DNA of 64,000 nt, from the NCBI RefSeq assembly GCF_947623445.1, contig NC_135245.1, positions 3,541,501-3,605,500 on the forward strand. Direction: 5' to 3'. Positions 1 to 13,083 of the stretch are shown here, piece by piece. How positions within the stretch are numbered: the stretch's first letter is position 1; every line of letters starts with the position of its first letter. Made by a program: the position numbers and the translations under genes. This DNA is from Clavelina lepadiformis. Lineage: Eukaryota; Chordata; Ascidiacea; Aplousobranchia; Clavelinidae. The notes under the pieces are model-generated. The model was not told the DNA's origin, did not search any database, and saw only the letters and a list, made by a program, of their open reading frames with translations.

Positions 1-3000
1 CAGTCGTCGGAACGGTTCTTTGGGAACGGAAAGAATCCCCCACTTCGCTACCGATGGGTGTAGAGAAGCAGGATAAAGACCGTTGTTACAAGCCAAATGC
101 CGAATTCTACTTTTGTATATATTATATATTTTATACTGTTTTAGTAGAAGATTTGGTACGTTACGATGCGACCTCTTTCTCTTAAAGCCAGGGGGAATCC
201 GCCCAACCGTAGATCGTTGTTTCATTTCATATAATTACCTATAACCTGTAAATAACCGTCGCAATCGCGCAAAATGAAACAACGAGGTCGGGCAGACAAG
301 CATTTGGGGACCCAAGAAGAAATCTTTTAAATCTTTTTCTATGGAGGAAAAGGCAAAAACAAAACAATAACTCATGACCCTACCTCATCTATGAAATGTT
401 GGAGGGACCTAGTCGGTATCGCGCGGTGTGGTGTGTTGTGAGAATTTTATACAAGGCATTAAGAGAAGGTCGCGTTAAATGTGTTGGCCTATTGTTGTTG
501 TTGTTTTAATTTTATTTGACTGAAAATGCAGTCAACAAGACCGAAGTGCGGTCAACCTAGGATTGTTTTACTCTAAGTCTAATACTTTACCTGATAACCT
601 GAAATAAAAATAGTTGAAACCAACACCGGTAACTCAAACCGGCCATACAGTATGTGAATTATCTTTTTAAGGTTGTGTTTGTTTTAGGTTGTGTTGCGCG
701 CTAAGGCACCGATCCAACCGCTGCATTAGGTTGGAGTGCCAGAATAAAGTAAAGTATAGAGTCTTATGCCTAAAATAAGATACAGTAAGTATAAAAAATA
801 GAAATATAACTGCACTGGAGTCGATGGACATAATGGGAATAACTAAAGAGAATTGTGTGGTTCCGAAAACTAAATTCCTAATTGTTTGTTCGCAAGGTTG
901 AAATAAAATAGTGCTGGATAACCTAAGCGAGCTACACCCTAGGAGCACTATTTTATCTGAGGACCCACAACAAACCCCATAAGCGTCGAATTGTTTGGTG
1001 TGTGGCCTAATGCCCCGTCGGACCTACTTGTTTCATTCAGTGCCGTCATCTAGGGGAGGCGCAAAATGTCGGAAGTCCCTACCCTATTCTACACGGCACT
1101 TTGTCTCCCTACGATAGGGTTGTGAGAGTGCAGGCTAGCGTAGGGGCGCGAGGGCAAAATGTTCTTAATTTGGGCCGGGGACACTGGATCGCTTTGGGCT
1201 TGGCGAACCCAGTGCTGCATCGGGTCCTGCACCCTCCCGACGATAAAACACAGTCAAAACACAACAATATAAGACAGAAGAACTCACAGATTCCAACTAT
1301 GAGAAATAAGACAAGCAATAAAACAACACACAACAACAATCCCATCAATTTTAAGAGATAGAGAAAGTCATTATGCCATCGACTCCAGCACCTGCACTAT
1401 CTTATTGTATACAAGGTAATCCCAGTATAGTTGTTACTGGTTTTAGATAACTGTCCTTTGGTTAAGCCGCAAAACAGTTATATTGAAAAAATGTTTAAAA
1501 TTATATTTACATTAATGGTAAAATGTAAATGTAACAGGTATCAAAATCAGCAATAGTATTATTCTGCTCAATATTATTAAGTTTATTGCTATTATGTTAA
1601 CGCTCACAATTATTAGCAAAATTATTGTAAGAAAAATAATATCATTGTAAACTATGCAACATATGCAAGATATTTGAAAATTCACCTCGGATATTCCAAA
1701 CTTTGCTACTTCAGGTACATTTGGGATATACCCTACCTGAAAGAAAATTACCATCGCATTTGCATTGACGCCCTCTACCGACGACAAAAATAATAGAAAA
1801 AAAGGAAGGAAGGAAGTAGAAAAACACACAAAAATACAAAAATACGAAATGTCTCTGTCTTTCATAGAGGTGAATTTAATGAATTCTTATAGAAGTTATA
1901 TTAGTCCCATTGGTATAAAATGTCCCTTTTTGCTGCACTACATGGTTTAACATTTCTACACGAGGGGCGCAATGTGCGATGGTAATGCCGCCTGAACCGT
2001 AACCTACGATGCACTGGCGCGCCGGCAACTTGTCGTCGGAAGCTTCCCCTCTCTTCCGTGTTTGTCTCATCGCTACTTCTTCTCATCGTCCCTCGTTGGT
2101 TACCAGCGCGCTCCTAACGTTATAACGCTCTGCCACTAAATATTGCTTTGGTTGGTTGGTGGTTGGACTTCCATGAAACCTTAAAAGTAACAGAAGGGTC
2201 AACCCATGCTTACACAGCAAAGCCATCACCCATGATTAATAGCTTGACACCAGTAATTCATTAGTTTAATTCAGGAAACTAGTTGCTCAAACGAGACCTA
2301 CCGATAGCGAGTTATAGCTGGGTTGAGGCCGCACCGCCAGTTTCTTGATATTGAACAAACGCTATCGAAGTTATTGAAGTGGAATTGAATGTTGGTAAAG
2401 AGTCTGAAACAATATTGTTATTATTAGCTGACGATCGAATACACTTGTTAAAACTTTGAAGTAGCTTTTAATCATAGCTATGTGTCTAATAATTTCATTA
2501 CTGTTTTGGTATAGGCCTAACCACCCACCACTGAATTTTTGTAGGGTCTTGAAGCTTGTAAGATGTCACAATGTTTGGGAAATGCGAAAATGTTTGGTTT
2601 ATACGAGAAACTATCAGGGAAATGACCTGCAAGAAATTAAAATCAGGAATGAAAATAAACAAATATCAACACCGATTCTCGGGAAAAGCGATGTTTAACA
2701 TGGTGAGAATTAGATACGGACAGAAAGACATTACATTTCCACTTACTATGGGCGTAACCACCATTAGTTACTGGTTGAACGAAAGTAGATGAAAGTGACT
2801 ACAAGACTTGGAACTTCAAAGTAGAACCTTCAGATGATGGAAGAAATATGTTGGAAACGAGTATGAAAAAATTTAAGTTTTATTTTCAGCAATAAAACGA
2901 ACTCACCTGAACTATAAATTATTGTAGGATGGTGACGACCCACAAAGCGGCGATGGGGAGGACACAATCATTATCAAACTTGGGATCCAATGACATCATA

Positions 3001-6000
3001 ATTGTATTGTTGGCAATTATTAAGGCCCTGGAACTTTTATGAAATAGAAAAATTCCTAAAAATATTTACAACATACCTTGCAAATATTAATGCCGTCGTG
3101 GAATAGACGTCATGTTTACACGTCACCACTTGCGTCATCTCAAAATGGGAAACTTCTGGCTACGTGACCGTAATGTTATATAAAGCTTAAAATACACCCC
3201 CAACACAATTTTACTGAACTGAACAAAGCCAAAGCAGATTTCTAAGTTTCTATGCTGCCTACGTATACTGTAATTCTGGTACAAATCTTGACATGTTCAG
3301 TTCACAGCAAGAAATGTTCAGATTTGCAGATTTCAGATCAGCTTTGGGGGTACAAATTCTCCTGAAACACCAGATGCCAGATATCTCGAGCTCAACTTTT
3401 GAACAGAATCCAGAGAAACTGAACATATTTAAACTGAAGGTCACTGCATGGCCAGGAAAAAATAAATCAATATACTCCAACAAAAAAAATCAATAAAAAA
3501 TCCAAAAAAATCACCAATTTACAGGCTCCAAAAATACTCTTTAACACAAACTGTACAAACGCCAAAGCGCAGAAACGCAACAACGGGACCAAGACGCTAA
3601 AGCGCGCGCAGAGAGCAGTTGCAACAAAGCTGTGTTGTGAGCTGTGTTGCGAGCTGTGTTTCAGCATCAAACAAAATACAACTTGCGGCCCTGACCAAAT
3701 CTCTATCGTTATAAAACAAGTCAGACAACAAAATATGAGCCTTTTCAAATATGAATCTTTTTAATATAACGCAAGCAATGCAGTTTCAATTCACCATGGA
3801 CAAGCTATTGGACTTCAAACTGGATTACACTTAACTTTTTTAGTTAAGGCACGAAACTGAACTCCGCTTTATTGTAAATCCATTTTTCCTAACCTACACC
3901 AACCAACCAACCATCTCAACTACCCGAGGTAAAAGAATGAAATTATGGAACGGACACGCGCAGTAAAAATTCGAGAAATCTCGCGCAAATTCCTCAGCTG
4001 ATGAAATAAACGCACGAAACTTGCTCCAAGGTTGACTCGAAGCAAAAAGGTGCCAATTTCTTGCTGGAAAACTTGCGACAAGCTGTCCTATTGCTTAACA
4101 ATGCCAAAGCCCTACACAATAATGTATTATATTGTTGTGAATTATGATTCAACTGAATCCTTTGTAACTGGTTTGAACGGAACAACGAAATGGTTTCCGA
4201 GTTTCCGAAGTATTAAAACGCTCTTGCTAACATTAAATGAAAACCAATCTGACAAATTATTTAAGCATCAGAATGACAGTGCTTATACAGATGGTATTTG
4301 CTAAAGAAAATGTCCGCTAAACGATGAAGCGGAGCTGCACAAATGGCGCTGATTTATAAATGAGATAAATTGATAGAACAAGACTAGTACACTCTGAAGA
4401 AACTCTGATGGTGTTGTGCCCACGCCCAGCAGTTCCGTTTGCTCTTTCAACCTTTCGGTGAAGCTTTTTCTTGACGAATCATCAAACATTTAGAAAAGAA
4501 AATCTGTTTTCCTCCATTTGGTTGTGCAACAACGATCGGGGTGTTAAGCTTTTAGTGCTAAAAATTTTACGCAAAGCGTGAATTGGTTTAACAGCTCCAA
4601 ACAGTAACGACAAAATAATACCTCAATAGCCGCTAAAGCGGAATAACAATGCACAGATTTGATGTGTTGCAGACACGATCCAGTTGTCCTGAAAACAGCC
4701 GCATGCAAAATAATTTTTCTTTTACTTGTTCTACTGATAGTAAAATAAAATTATAAATACCGACGACGTGAATGCTAAACAGAACTCAATAAAAATGTTT
4801 TGCATAGATTTAATATTTATTTTGTTCAAAATGTTTGCCAACATACGTTTAAGAACTACATGCATGATACGCAATGATAGCACAATATTCAAGCAACAAT
4901 ACAAGGCAATAAAACTTGATGGAACTTTTAAAGTGTTGTGTCGAATATGGCACTCTGTGCATATATCATTTGGCATGGCTGGTAACTATTTCCGATAGCT
5001 ACGTCCAACTGCATGTTAGAAACGCCACCTGGCTAGGAAGATTTATCATCTCAAGAACATCCGCGTTAATATTTTGATCCGTATTTAATTTGTGTGGCAA
5101 ACTATTAGTTTAGTTCTGTTTTCCGCTGACCTTCAAAGGTTTTAGCTTTTATAATAATAAGTGTAAATGGCTGTGTGCAATATATTATGGAGCATCTGAA
5201 ATGTCGTTTAATCCACAAATTTTCTGACAATATCTTAATTAATTTTGTAATAGATAGTTGTAAGTTTTGCTCAAACAAATGTTTTTTTTGCAGATCATAT
5301 GATGTTTGGTCAAGTTTGGGTGAGTCATGTAATTGGTTACTAAGGAATAATTGCTGTTTTCTCGTTTGGGTTTTCAAAAAAAGTCATTACGATTTAGAAG
5401 AGGTAATTTTAATGAAATTATATATTCAATGTCGATTAGAATCATAGACGCCTATCTTGCTACATTCCAGAGAGGGTCTTTACATAAATTGGAGATTCCC
5501 CTAATTCAAAAAATAGTTGTACCACATTATTTTTGAAATGTAGGGTACATATGGCTATACCGCAAATTTAAAATTAATATGAAAACGGTGGTAGGAGATA
5601 ACGGAATGGAATCAAAGTTTATAACGTGTGATCTGACCTGACCGTAAATATTCAAGAGTCTTGTTTACTGTTCACATTTCCACTTTTAACATAAATGTAT
5701 ATTTTGTGGTTTGTAAAGTAAAAGGCAATGGTTGGTTAGTTTTCAAATTTCAGTTGTTACTGTTGCATAACAATAGTGGTTGCAGTTTCATTGTTACCGT
5801 TATGGTCATGCACTAAATGCAAGAAATTCATTGCGTGATTTTTAATAACACTACTTGAATGACGAAAAGATAAACACGATATCTAGTGGCTGGAGCTTAA
5901 CTGGGATTTCTAAACTGAAACTACCTAGACACCTTTTTTCTTTTGGCGCAAGACTCATCGTTGACACTTACGATGACGTAAGTGGATAAATGTTTTCTGC

Positions 6001-6675
6001 TACTTGGTAGACTCGTCGCTTTACAATTGTCATCACAACTTAATTCCCCTATTGCGATAATCAACAAAACCTTGAGATAAAAGCTGCAGACAACCCCAAG
6101 ACCTCATATAGCTTCATGGATTTTTTTTATGTGGAATAATGTAGATATATGTGCGCTGATTCCAAGCAATTAAAGATTAAACGTTTTAGCTAATGATTTA
6201 ATTATTTTTATATTATCTCAACAGTAGATAGCAACATCAGCGGTTTTTGACATAAAAACCTCTCGCTTCTCATGCGTGGCCAAAGTGTGATCATTCATGT
6301 GACGCATCGGCCAGGGCATGAATATTGACAATAAAAACTAAAAAGACAAGATGCAAAGACAATAGGTCGTGATTAAAAGCCATTGCTTAATTTATCATTA
6401 GGAAAAACTAAAATCCCAAGACGGAAAATGCCACCCTACTCACTGGCCTTAGGGCGCCGTGATTGGATGACGAACATTGGATCAGCTTTGTAGTGCTCGG
6501 TAAAAGGCGTGCGATCGCTGGGTCAACAGCTTGGTACTTTTAGCAGCCAAACACAATCATAATTTTACTAAACTATTATTAAAGCATTACCAGTAGTAAG
6601 TTGTAGCGACATTTACCTGGTGTACCTTGGTTTCAATCCTTAATACCAGCTGCTTGTTGTTTAGTGTTGGCCAGC
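1..6675. other. Gene-poor stretch, no confident gene
   Basis: No open frame here has recognisable protein features. Three weak signals are worth recording. At 2928-2993 a TTGTAG acceptor is followed by 21 codons reading DGDDPQSGDGEDTIIIKLGIQ minus its last residue or so and then TGA, which looks like an acidic terminal exon, but no upstream exon could be joined. At 3293-3496 there is a 67-codon ATG frame of ordinary composition with no relative I know. Between about 1000 and 1250 the DNA is locally GC-rich and looks like a decayed repeat. The rest is AT-rich intergenic sequence. Confidence 0.5.
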
Positions 6676-6840
6676 ATGGGAAACACTGAACACGCAATAA
6701 AGGTGAAAGAGAATATGGTGATGGACTTTCTACAGCAAAATTTTTTGCCAAAATTCAACCCGCAGCTCCAGGCTTTCACCAATCGAGGATCAGTGTTGAA
6801 CACTTTTCTGTACCAGAGCAAGTTCGATATGGGTGACAAG
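6676..6840 (+). CDS. Candidate first coding exon, unknown protein
   Basis: An ATG preceded by GGCCAGC opens a 55-codon frame starting MGNTEHAIKVKENMVMDFLQ and closing GDK just before a GT (AAG|GTTTGT), phase 0. The Met-Gly-Asn start would suit N-myristoylation. Composition is protein-like, with balanced charged and hydrophobic residues, unlike the AT-driven frames around it. I do not recognise it, and no downstream exon joins within the next 1.5 kb, which is mostly minisatellite. It may be the start of a gene, a remnant, or chance. Confidence 0.25.
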
Positions 6841-7503
6841 GTTTGTGAATTCTATATCAAAAAACACTTAAATTGATAAAGGATTAACATGAAACGTGGT
6901 TTACATATGTAGGAACAAATGACGATTTGATACTACAGTGATACAAAGAATGAAGATTGAACCAATACCAAGAATCCAAAGACTCATTTTACTGTTCAAT
7001 TGAAGGAAACTTGAAAGTTACTTGCTAAGGAAACTCTTACTTGATCGTTATCAGAATTTTGCAAATGGCCTGGTGTTGATGCTTAACTTGGCTTGATTTT
7101 TTTATATTTTTGTCTCTTGTGCTTCCGCTACACTACGCGACACTACGAATATATCGCATAGCCCAGACTGAAGGCACCAATAGTAAGACTTGCTGGTTCA
7201 AGTGGTGGTTTGATTTTCGGCCGAGCCAAAACAAGATGAGATGTGGAATTCTAACGTCAAAACAGACGTGTTATAGGATATGTGTTGCCATCAGTCTGCT
7301 TGTCCTAAGGACTACAGTCACCATAAGAAGTGGTTGATTAAAGCCGGACATTTTCGCCAATGTGACTTTTCTAACAGCGTCGTTTTCTCCATTATGTTCA
7401 GTGCTTTGTCAAGTGACTGTAAAAAGTGAAATTACCTAATTTCTTGATAAGCCATGAAAACAGAGAAACTCCCATGGGGAATTCCAATTAATCACGTGAC
7501 GAA

Positions 7504-7947
7504 GGGAAAGCACCAATTTTCTGGACAAATCTTTAAATTAGGGAAAGTACCTACTTTCTAGACAAATCGTAAATTTAGGGAAAGTACCTACTTTCTAAAC
7601 AAATCCTTAAACTAGGGAAAGTACCTACTTTCTAGAAAAGTCGTAAATTTAGGGAAAGTACCTACTTTCTAAACAAATCCTTAAACTAGGGAAAGTACCT
7701 ACTTTCTAGAAAAGTCGTAAATTTAGGGAAAGTACCTACTTTCTAAACAAATCCTTAAACTAGGGAAAGTACCTACTTTCTAGAAAAGTTGTAAATTTAG
7801 GGAAAGTACCTAATTTTTAAACAAATCCTTAAATTAGGGAAAGTACCTACTTTGTAAACAAGTCGTAAATTTAGGGAAAGCACCTAATTTCTAGAGAAAT
7901 CCTAATAAAAGGTAAAGAACCCAATTTGTAGACAAGTCCTAGAATTG
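7504..7947. repeat. 37-bp minisatellite, 12 units
   Basis: Twelve units of exactly 37 bp stay in register from GGGAAAGCAC at 7504. The consensus unit begins GGGAAAGTACCTACTTTCTA and ends with an AT-rich tail of the type CAAATCGTAAATTTA. The central units alternate between two variants (tail with AGTCGTAAATTTA, tail with AATCCTTAAACTA), giving a 74-bp higher-order repeat. Outer units are more diverged. Each central unit contains GAAAGTA-CC-TACTTTC, a perfect 7-bp inverted repeat with a 2-base spacer. Confidence 0.95.
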
Positions 7948-8562
7948 GAGGAACTTTTGTGGGCAATCTCAATTGAGCGTGTGACTGCAATAAGAAATAT
8001 ATTTGGGGAAATAACCTACCATGATAAGTGTTCAAAAGTAGAGGTATTTATGTCATGATCAGGTGCAGAGATATATAAGCTAGTCTTTGTTCAATATTCT
8101 AATTGTCACACATTTTTTATTTTGTTTTTTATATAAAATTGCCCGAAATTTGAAATGTTCACTGAACAGAAATTGAAATCGGCCAAGGCACGTCCATTTG
8201 TGGCGATTTTGCCAAAAAGTTAAGACGTACCAAAATAATTCGTCAACAATAAAATGTTTAAAATAGCAATAGAAGTAGATGATATATTGAGAAAATGTTC
8301 TCTCACGAATGAGTTACCAGTACGTAATTATTTTACATTACATAAAACATACTTCGAATGTGTTTAATTTTGTCGCACCCTGCAACAGCGCTGTGTATTA
8401 GCTACAATTTAAATTGATGTTTTTCCAGGTTTGATCAAGTGAAATTTGTTCTAGTTCATATATTTCAATAAATTAATAACGTAAAAGACGAACGACATGA
8501 AAAAGCTTAAGTACACTATTCTGGTTCCATTCCAATAAGAATCCGGGCTATACTGGTCAGGG
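7948..8562. other. AT-rich intergenic, nothing recognised
   Basis: This stretch lies between the minisatellite and the 3' end of the minus-strand UBX gene. No frame over 60 codons and no repeat structure was seen. Confidence 0.5.
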
Positions 8563-8572
8563 TTTATTTATT
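8563..8572 (-). terminator. Overlapping poly(A) signals of the UBX gene
   Basis: On the minus strand TTTATTTATT reads as two overlapping AATAAA hexamers, about 170 bp beyond the proposed stop codon at 8742-8744. Position and orientation suit the 3' end of the ASPSCR1-like gene. Confidence 0.45.
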
Positions 8573-8741
8573 GCAACACAATATCGAGCAGAAAAACACA
8601 GAAAAAAATTCGGGCAGCAGTATATGAAGGGGACGTAGATGATATCTTCTACTGCATTTACATACTAAACATGTCCTCAGCTTTAATATCCTCTCTTCAT
8701 AACATCTTGTAGCATCTATCAACAGAACAATAACGACTGAT

Positions 8742-9771
8742 TCAGCATACGTCATAACGTCTTCTTTTCAGAATATTTATCCTCGGACTAGGAAAAATCC
8801 AACACTTCGCTACCGGGTCAAAAAAATGTACATATTAAATGCTGTATATGGTAGGCTACATAAAAAATGTGAGCAAGTGCACTTTGAAGGCATGTACCTT
8901 TTCAACACTCTGTTTGCCTCCTCGAGAGAGAAGACACCATCAAATGCAGTCTTTTTGAGAATATCTTCCCCTTTCATCGATGGACTTAAATTGGAACCAA
9001 AGTAAACTTTTACGTCGGGTGTAACATTATTCTACAAACAATCAAACCACACTCATTGGAACTTGTAAGCTATTGGCTTACAATAGATAAGTAGCTGTGC
9101 TTGTGGCAAAAAGTCATGTTGTGTCGTTTCTCAACATACATTTTGGGGGTGACGGACTGATTGCAAATTAAAACTACAAATTTATCAATTATTTGCCTTA
9201 CATAACAAAATGAGGACTCAAAAACTTGATTCTTGATGAAATCTTATAAATCTTCCAGTCTCACCAATGGAGGGACTGATCTTCTACAAGTTCTTCCTAA
9301 AGTAGACCCATTTTAAATACAGTTCAAAGTGAGATTAAGCTATATATCAAACACTGCATGAAGAAATAGTCTTTTACAAAATATTTCACTGGTTTAGTTT
9401 TATACCAAACTGAACCTATCGCCGGTTTTACATTTAAAACACCACAAATTTGGGGAAGCGCATCTGTCTTACTTGTAGGACAACTCCGTCCGGAAACAAG
9501 ATTCTGATAATAATAATTTCTGAATACCTCGAAGCTAACTGAAGGTTTCTGTTTTATCTCTGACCATCATGCTTTTTCTTTATGTTTACACCTGAAAAAA
9601 TATGGCATGTGTATAAATACCAGGTCTACCATACAACAGTTATTTCAAGTTGGACACCTCCAAATGCAAAAACTTGCTTTAAAAAAAACTAACCTTTCGT
9701 CTTTTAAGTCTGCCAACATCTTTTGGACATCATCAACTGTCACGTCGAAAATGTCATCTGTTTTAGCTTTT
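8742..9771 (-). CDS. ASPSCR1: ASPSCR1/TUG-like UBX protein, C-terminal exons
   Basis: Minus-strand exons in order are 9771-9694, 9538-9473, 9409-9355, about 9294-9264, 9031-8898 and 8787-8742. Key stretches are DDIFDVTVDDVQKMLADLKD, SRYSEIIIIRILFPDGVVLQ, KYFVKDYFF, EELVEDQSLHW and NNVTPDVKVYFGSNLSP. These match, in order, the conserved TVDDV helix and the UBX domain of ASPSCR1/TUG (UBXN9), which in vertebrates tethers GLUT4 storage vesicles and binds p97/VCP. The match is from memory of the family, not a search. The odd point is that at each exon junction the frames join only if the splice is moved one base from the GT-AG position (see findings), so the gene could be decayed, oddly spliced, or partly misread by me. 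The segment around the FYLF-TPP part of the UBX fold was not found. The N-terminal ubiquitin-like domain was not seen. Confidence 0.55.
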
Positions 9772-9937
9772 CTAGAAACAATAAAACAATTAAGTTTGTG
9801 GCCATTTTAGTTGGGTGTGAAGTTGCGTTGTGAAATGTATATTCACATCAAAGAATCAGGTCTAATGTCTTTGATGTTAGCATGTAAGTATGAAGTTTCA
9901 GTGCTATTGGTTGATGGAACTGCATGATGTAATGTAT

Positions 9938-11384
9938 CTATATTTTTGGTAATTTGCTGGTCGACAATTTTTCATTACATTCAATGTGAGATGGTTTACA
10001 AATTTCATATGCAGTTGGTTCTGATTGCAATTTATCTGGTGTATCTATTTCAGAATGATTGGGAGAATTGCTGGCAACCTTACGTTTGGAAGGTTCTATC
10101 ACATACTCCACAATGTCATTGTCATGATTTTGGACATCCATTCTAGTGCCAGACATGTTTTCTGTTAGTTTTACTATTTCTACAGCACTGATTTCATCAA
10201 AAAACTTGTACAAAAACCTATAAATATGAAATTTAAAAATTAGCCAAAAACTGATAAAAATTAATATGATTTAAATGATATCATTGAACGAAAAAAATTG
10301 TGTATATCCACAGGATGATTTATAAAAGCATCTATTACTGTAGTTTTACTAAATCAGACACTTTGACAAAGCACAGTCTTTAGTGATGCCAAGCATTCTC
10401 AATAGTTTATCCCATGTATACAATCTGAGGAATTGCACTAAGGTAATAAGCTGACATCCTTCATAGAATTTGATGGTAATACTAATAGCAATCACTCCAT
10501 AATGAACTTTGCTCAAAGCAAATTGGTTATCACAATACTGATGAAATCAAAAGCCAATAGAATCTGAGTAGGTGAATACTCACAAAAAATTATGAAAAAC
10601 TCAACTTACAACAATTTGCTTTGCTTTATTTAGCATCAAATTAATACAACTTGTATATACTTTTCTAAATCTTTCTCAGAAATGATGTTCTATCTCTGAA
10701 AGTAATGCTGTTGTAGGGAATTCCCCCATTAATATCTGACCACCTTCTATTTGTAAAGCAATTTGAATGCTTAGGTCAGACTTACCCGGCATAGCTCCAG
10801 TTTTGCATTAAAGAGTAAGTTTGTGTGGAATCATGGTAAAGCGTTGTCATAAACTTCTCGAGTCTGTGTCCTAAAAATATCAACAAATATTAGACATCAA
10901 AATTTTGCTTTATGGGTTATTATAATTAATTGTTAAAAAATTTTGCATATTTTTTTACGAAACTAATTTGTAAATGAATACTGCAATAGGATTCAATGTA
11001 AACTATCAATAGCAGTGAGTATAGTCATTACAAACCTCAATACATACTGCATCAATTTTTCCCCTTTACGAACATCTTCCAAGATTTATTACAAATTTAA
11101 AGATTTCTAAGATTAAAGAACAAAATGTAAGTTGAGTTACATGTGATGCAGACTGGATTAATTATTTAATGTTAAATTGATATAATCACTGCAACTGGTG
11201 GGAAATGAGGAAATCAAACCTTCTTAGACTGCTGACAGCTAAATTGAAATAACTGTACAAACATGGCTTCCTCCTATTTTTAACAGTAGGAAGAGCTCTG
11301 AAAATATTTTTAAACAATTTTTATCGCAAAATGTTTAAGAATACTATTACAGATATGTCTTGCTCCGTATGTAACATATGACTT
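9938..11384 (-). CDS. Unrecognised minus-strand exon chain
   Basis: Four minus-strand exons join in frame with GT-AG splices: 11384-11351, 11297-11220, 10863-10786 and 10217 down to a TAG at 9938-9940 (or to a weak donor near 9961). The reading runs VICYIRSKTYLALPTVKNRR, then KPCLYSYFNLAVSSLRRLEK, then FMTTLYHDSTQTYSLMQNWS, then YAGFLYKFFDEISAVEIVKL, and continues into a hydrophilic tail rich in Asn, Ser, Lys and Glu. I do not recognise it. It lies directly upstream of the ASPSCR1-like exons on the same strand, and its acidic tail could be the linker before the UBX part, so it may be the same gene; a direct phase match needs a poor GTCGAC donor. No start codon was identified. Confidence 0.4.
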
Positions 11385-12667
11385 CTAGAACACACTGAAA
11401 AAAAACATTTATTTTCATCATCTAAATGTCTACTAATAGTTTTATTGCGCTTCATATCCACTCATCCCAAACATGCATAGAACATAACAGGAACTTTTTG
11501 TATTGGATGTGGTTACATTGTATCAGTGATTTGAGAAGAAAAATACAAGAACAACCGCATAAATGGTCAGAGTTTGTTTGTGATTAACTTTAATTTGTTA
11601 GAATTAGTGCTAGGGATTTAGCCGATTTTGTTTAGTCATTAGCTGTCAGAGTCACAAGTTGTCAAATTGTTAATTGCACAAAATTCACTGCTTATTCTTT
11701 TAAAGAATTGAGATGAAAATTGTTCTTTTAGCAAAATGTGTCATGCTACTATGCTAGGCTTAAGTTTATGGAAAGTATATACTAGAATACTATAGTAAAT
11801 ACAATATTCAAAAAGTGAAATGATTAATTAGCAAAGCAGAACATTTTCATGAGTCAATGAATTATCAGAAAGTTTTCTTCAAATTCTTTCCTACACAAGA
11901 CGTTTCAGCTAATGACTAACAAAATACTTATTTGCTAAGAACTGTATTTGCTAAGTGATTATTAGCCCAATACTTTTTCCTAGCTGAAGTTAGAATTGCT
12001 ATATGTATACTCTTAATGATACCTTGTATCGAACATTCATCTTTGTTTCATTTTCTGGATGCAGTTGAGCTGTGTGTGCTGAGTTAAGCATATGGTGATA
12101 TCCTGAGCAGCCTTGTGTAGGGTGCATTTATGCACTATACTTCTACTTAACTTATGTAGTAACTTTAACCACCAATTGTTTATATTGCATCTAGTAATAC
12201 AGTTTTAACAGTTTTTATTTGCCATTATTAAAATCATGCATATATTTTATACAAATATTACCTGTTACACACCACTTGTTTTATGATTTACATTATACTT
12301 CTGCTGCTTGCAATTTGTGCCAGTATGAACCATTGTTTTCAAGGATTTGTAATTGTTGTTTGGTTACCTTCTATTGTGTTTATTTATGCTGTAGTAATAG
12401 ACACGCTTTGTTTTTAGTTAATCGTGCTTTCTTTTATATGGTTCCCTTGGAACTGAACCCACAGGAAATTCCAATCATGCGAGTTTACATGTATATATAT
12501 ATATTTAATAAAACTTTAATATTGGTAACAAATCATAATCAGTCTAATAAGGTAACATTTAAAACCACACGAGTTAAAAAGAGTTAGCAACCACCATGCG
12601 TCCATGCTATGCCTGTGGGTGAAATTTGTATGAGTTCACAAATTACAATCTTGTTTACCATTTCATA
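11385..12667. other. AT-rich intergenic, nothing recognised
   Basis: Upstream of the minus-strand exon chain and left of the Tigger element. A 122-codon plus-strand frame at 12219-12587 starts MPLLKSCIYF but has skewed, AT-driven composition and is not considered coding. More 5' exons of the minus-strand gene may lie here but none was found. Confidence 0.45.
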
Positions 12668-12804
12668 TACCGTAAAACCTCTATTTGAGCGCCACCTCTA
12701 ATAGAACGCCACTTTTAAAGAAGGGTTGAAAAATAGAGCGCCTCCCTCTAATTGAACGCCACCTCTAATAGAACACCACTTTTAGCGGCAGAATTGTATT
12801 AGCA

Positions 12805-13083
12805 CAGGGGCGGGGAACTTTTTCGGTCGGCGGGCCTGATATGAGAAAATAAAGTACTTGGCGGGCCGGATTCCTGAATCGATACATTAGTCGTGTATTT
12901 ATCCACCTATGCAAGGAATAAATCGTATTTAATGTAAACTTTAAGTTTTAAGCATAGAGATCAAAAACAGTATTTAATGAATTTATTAACGAATAATGTA
13001 CTTCATTAGCTGCTGAAGTCAAAACTGAACTGCTGAACTGTCTGCGGGCCGCTCAAAATCCCGTCGTATGTTGCCCACCCCTG
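12805..13083. mobile_element. hAT-type MITE nested in the Tigger element
   Basis: The insert begins CAGGGGCGGG and ends CCCACCCCTG, and is flanked on both sides by the 8-bp duplication TATTAGCA (12797-12804 and 13084-13091). It is 279 bp long, has GCGGGCC blocks near both ends and no coding capacity. The 8-bp duplication and CAGGGG ends are diagnostic of hAT elements. It inserted after the Tigger copy was in place. Confidence 0.93.

Noticed and set aside
1101..1361. 86-codon frame in a GC-rich island and its minus-strand shadow
   Set aside because: The second half is low complexity Lys/Asn/Thr; the island looks like a decayed repeat.
2928..2993. Acidic terminal-exon-like reading after TTGTAG
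   Set aside because: Too short to stand alone and no upstream exon joins; recorded only in the gap entry.
7504..7947. CRISPR array
   Set aside because: Units are contiguous 37-bp tandem copies without unique spacers, in a eukaryotic genome.
12219..12587. 122-codon plus-strand frame
   Set aside because: Skewed composition, no conserved feature, in AT-rich intergenic DNA next to a transposon.
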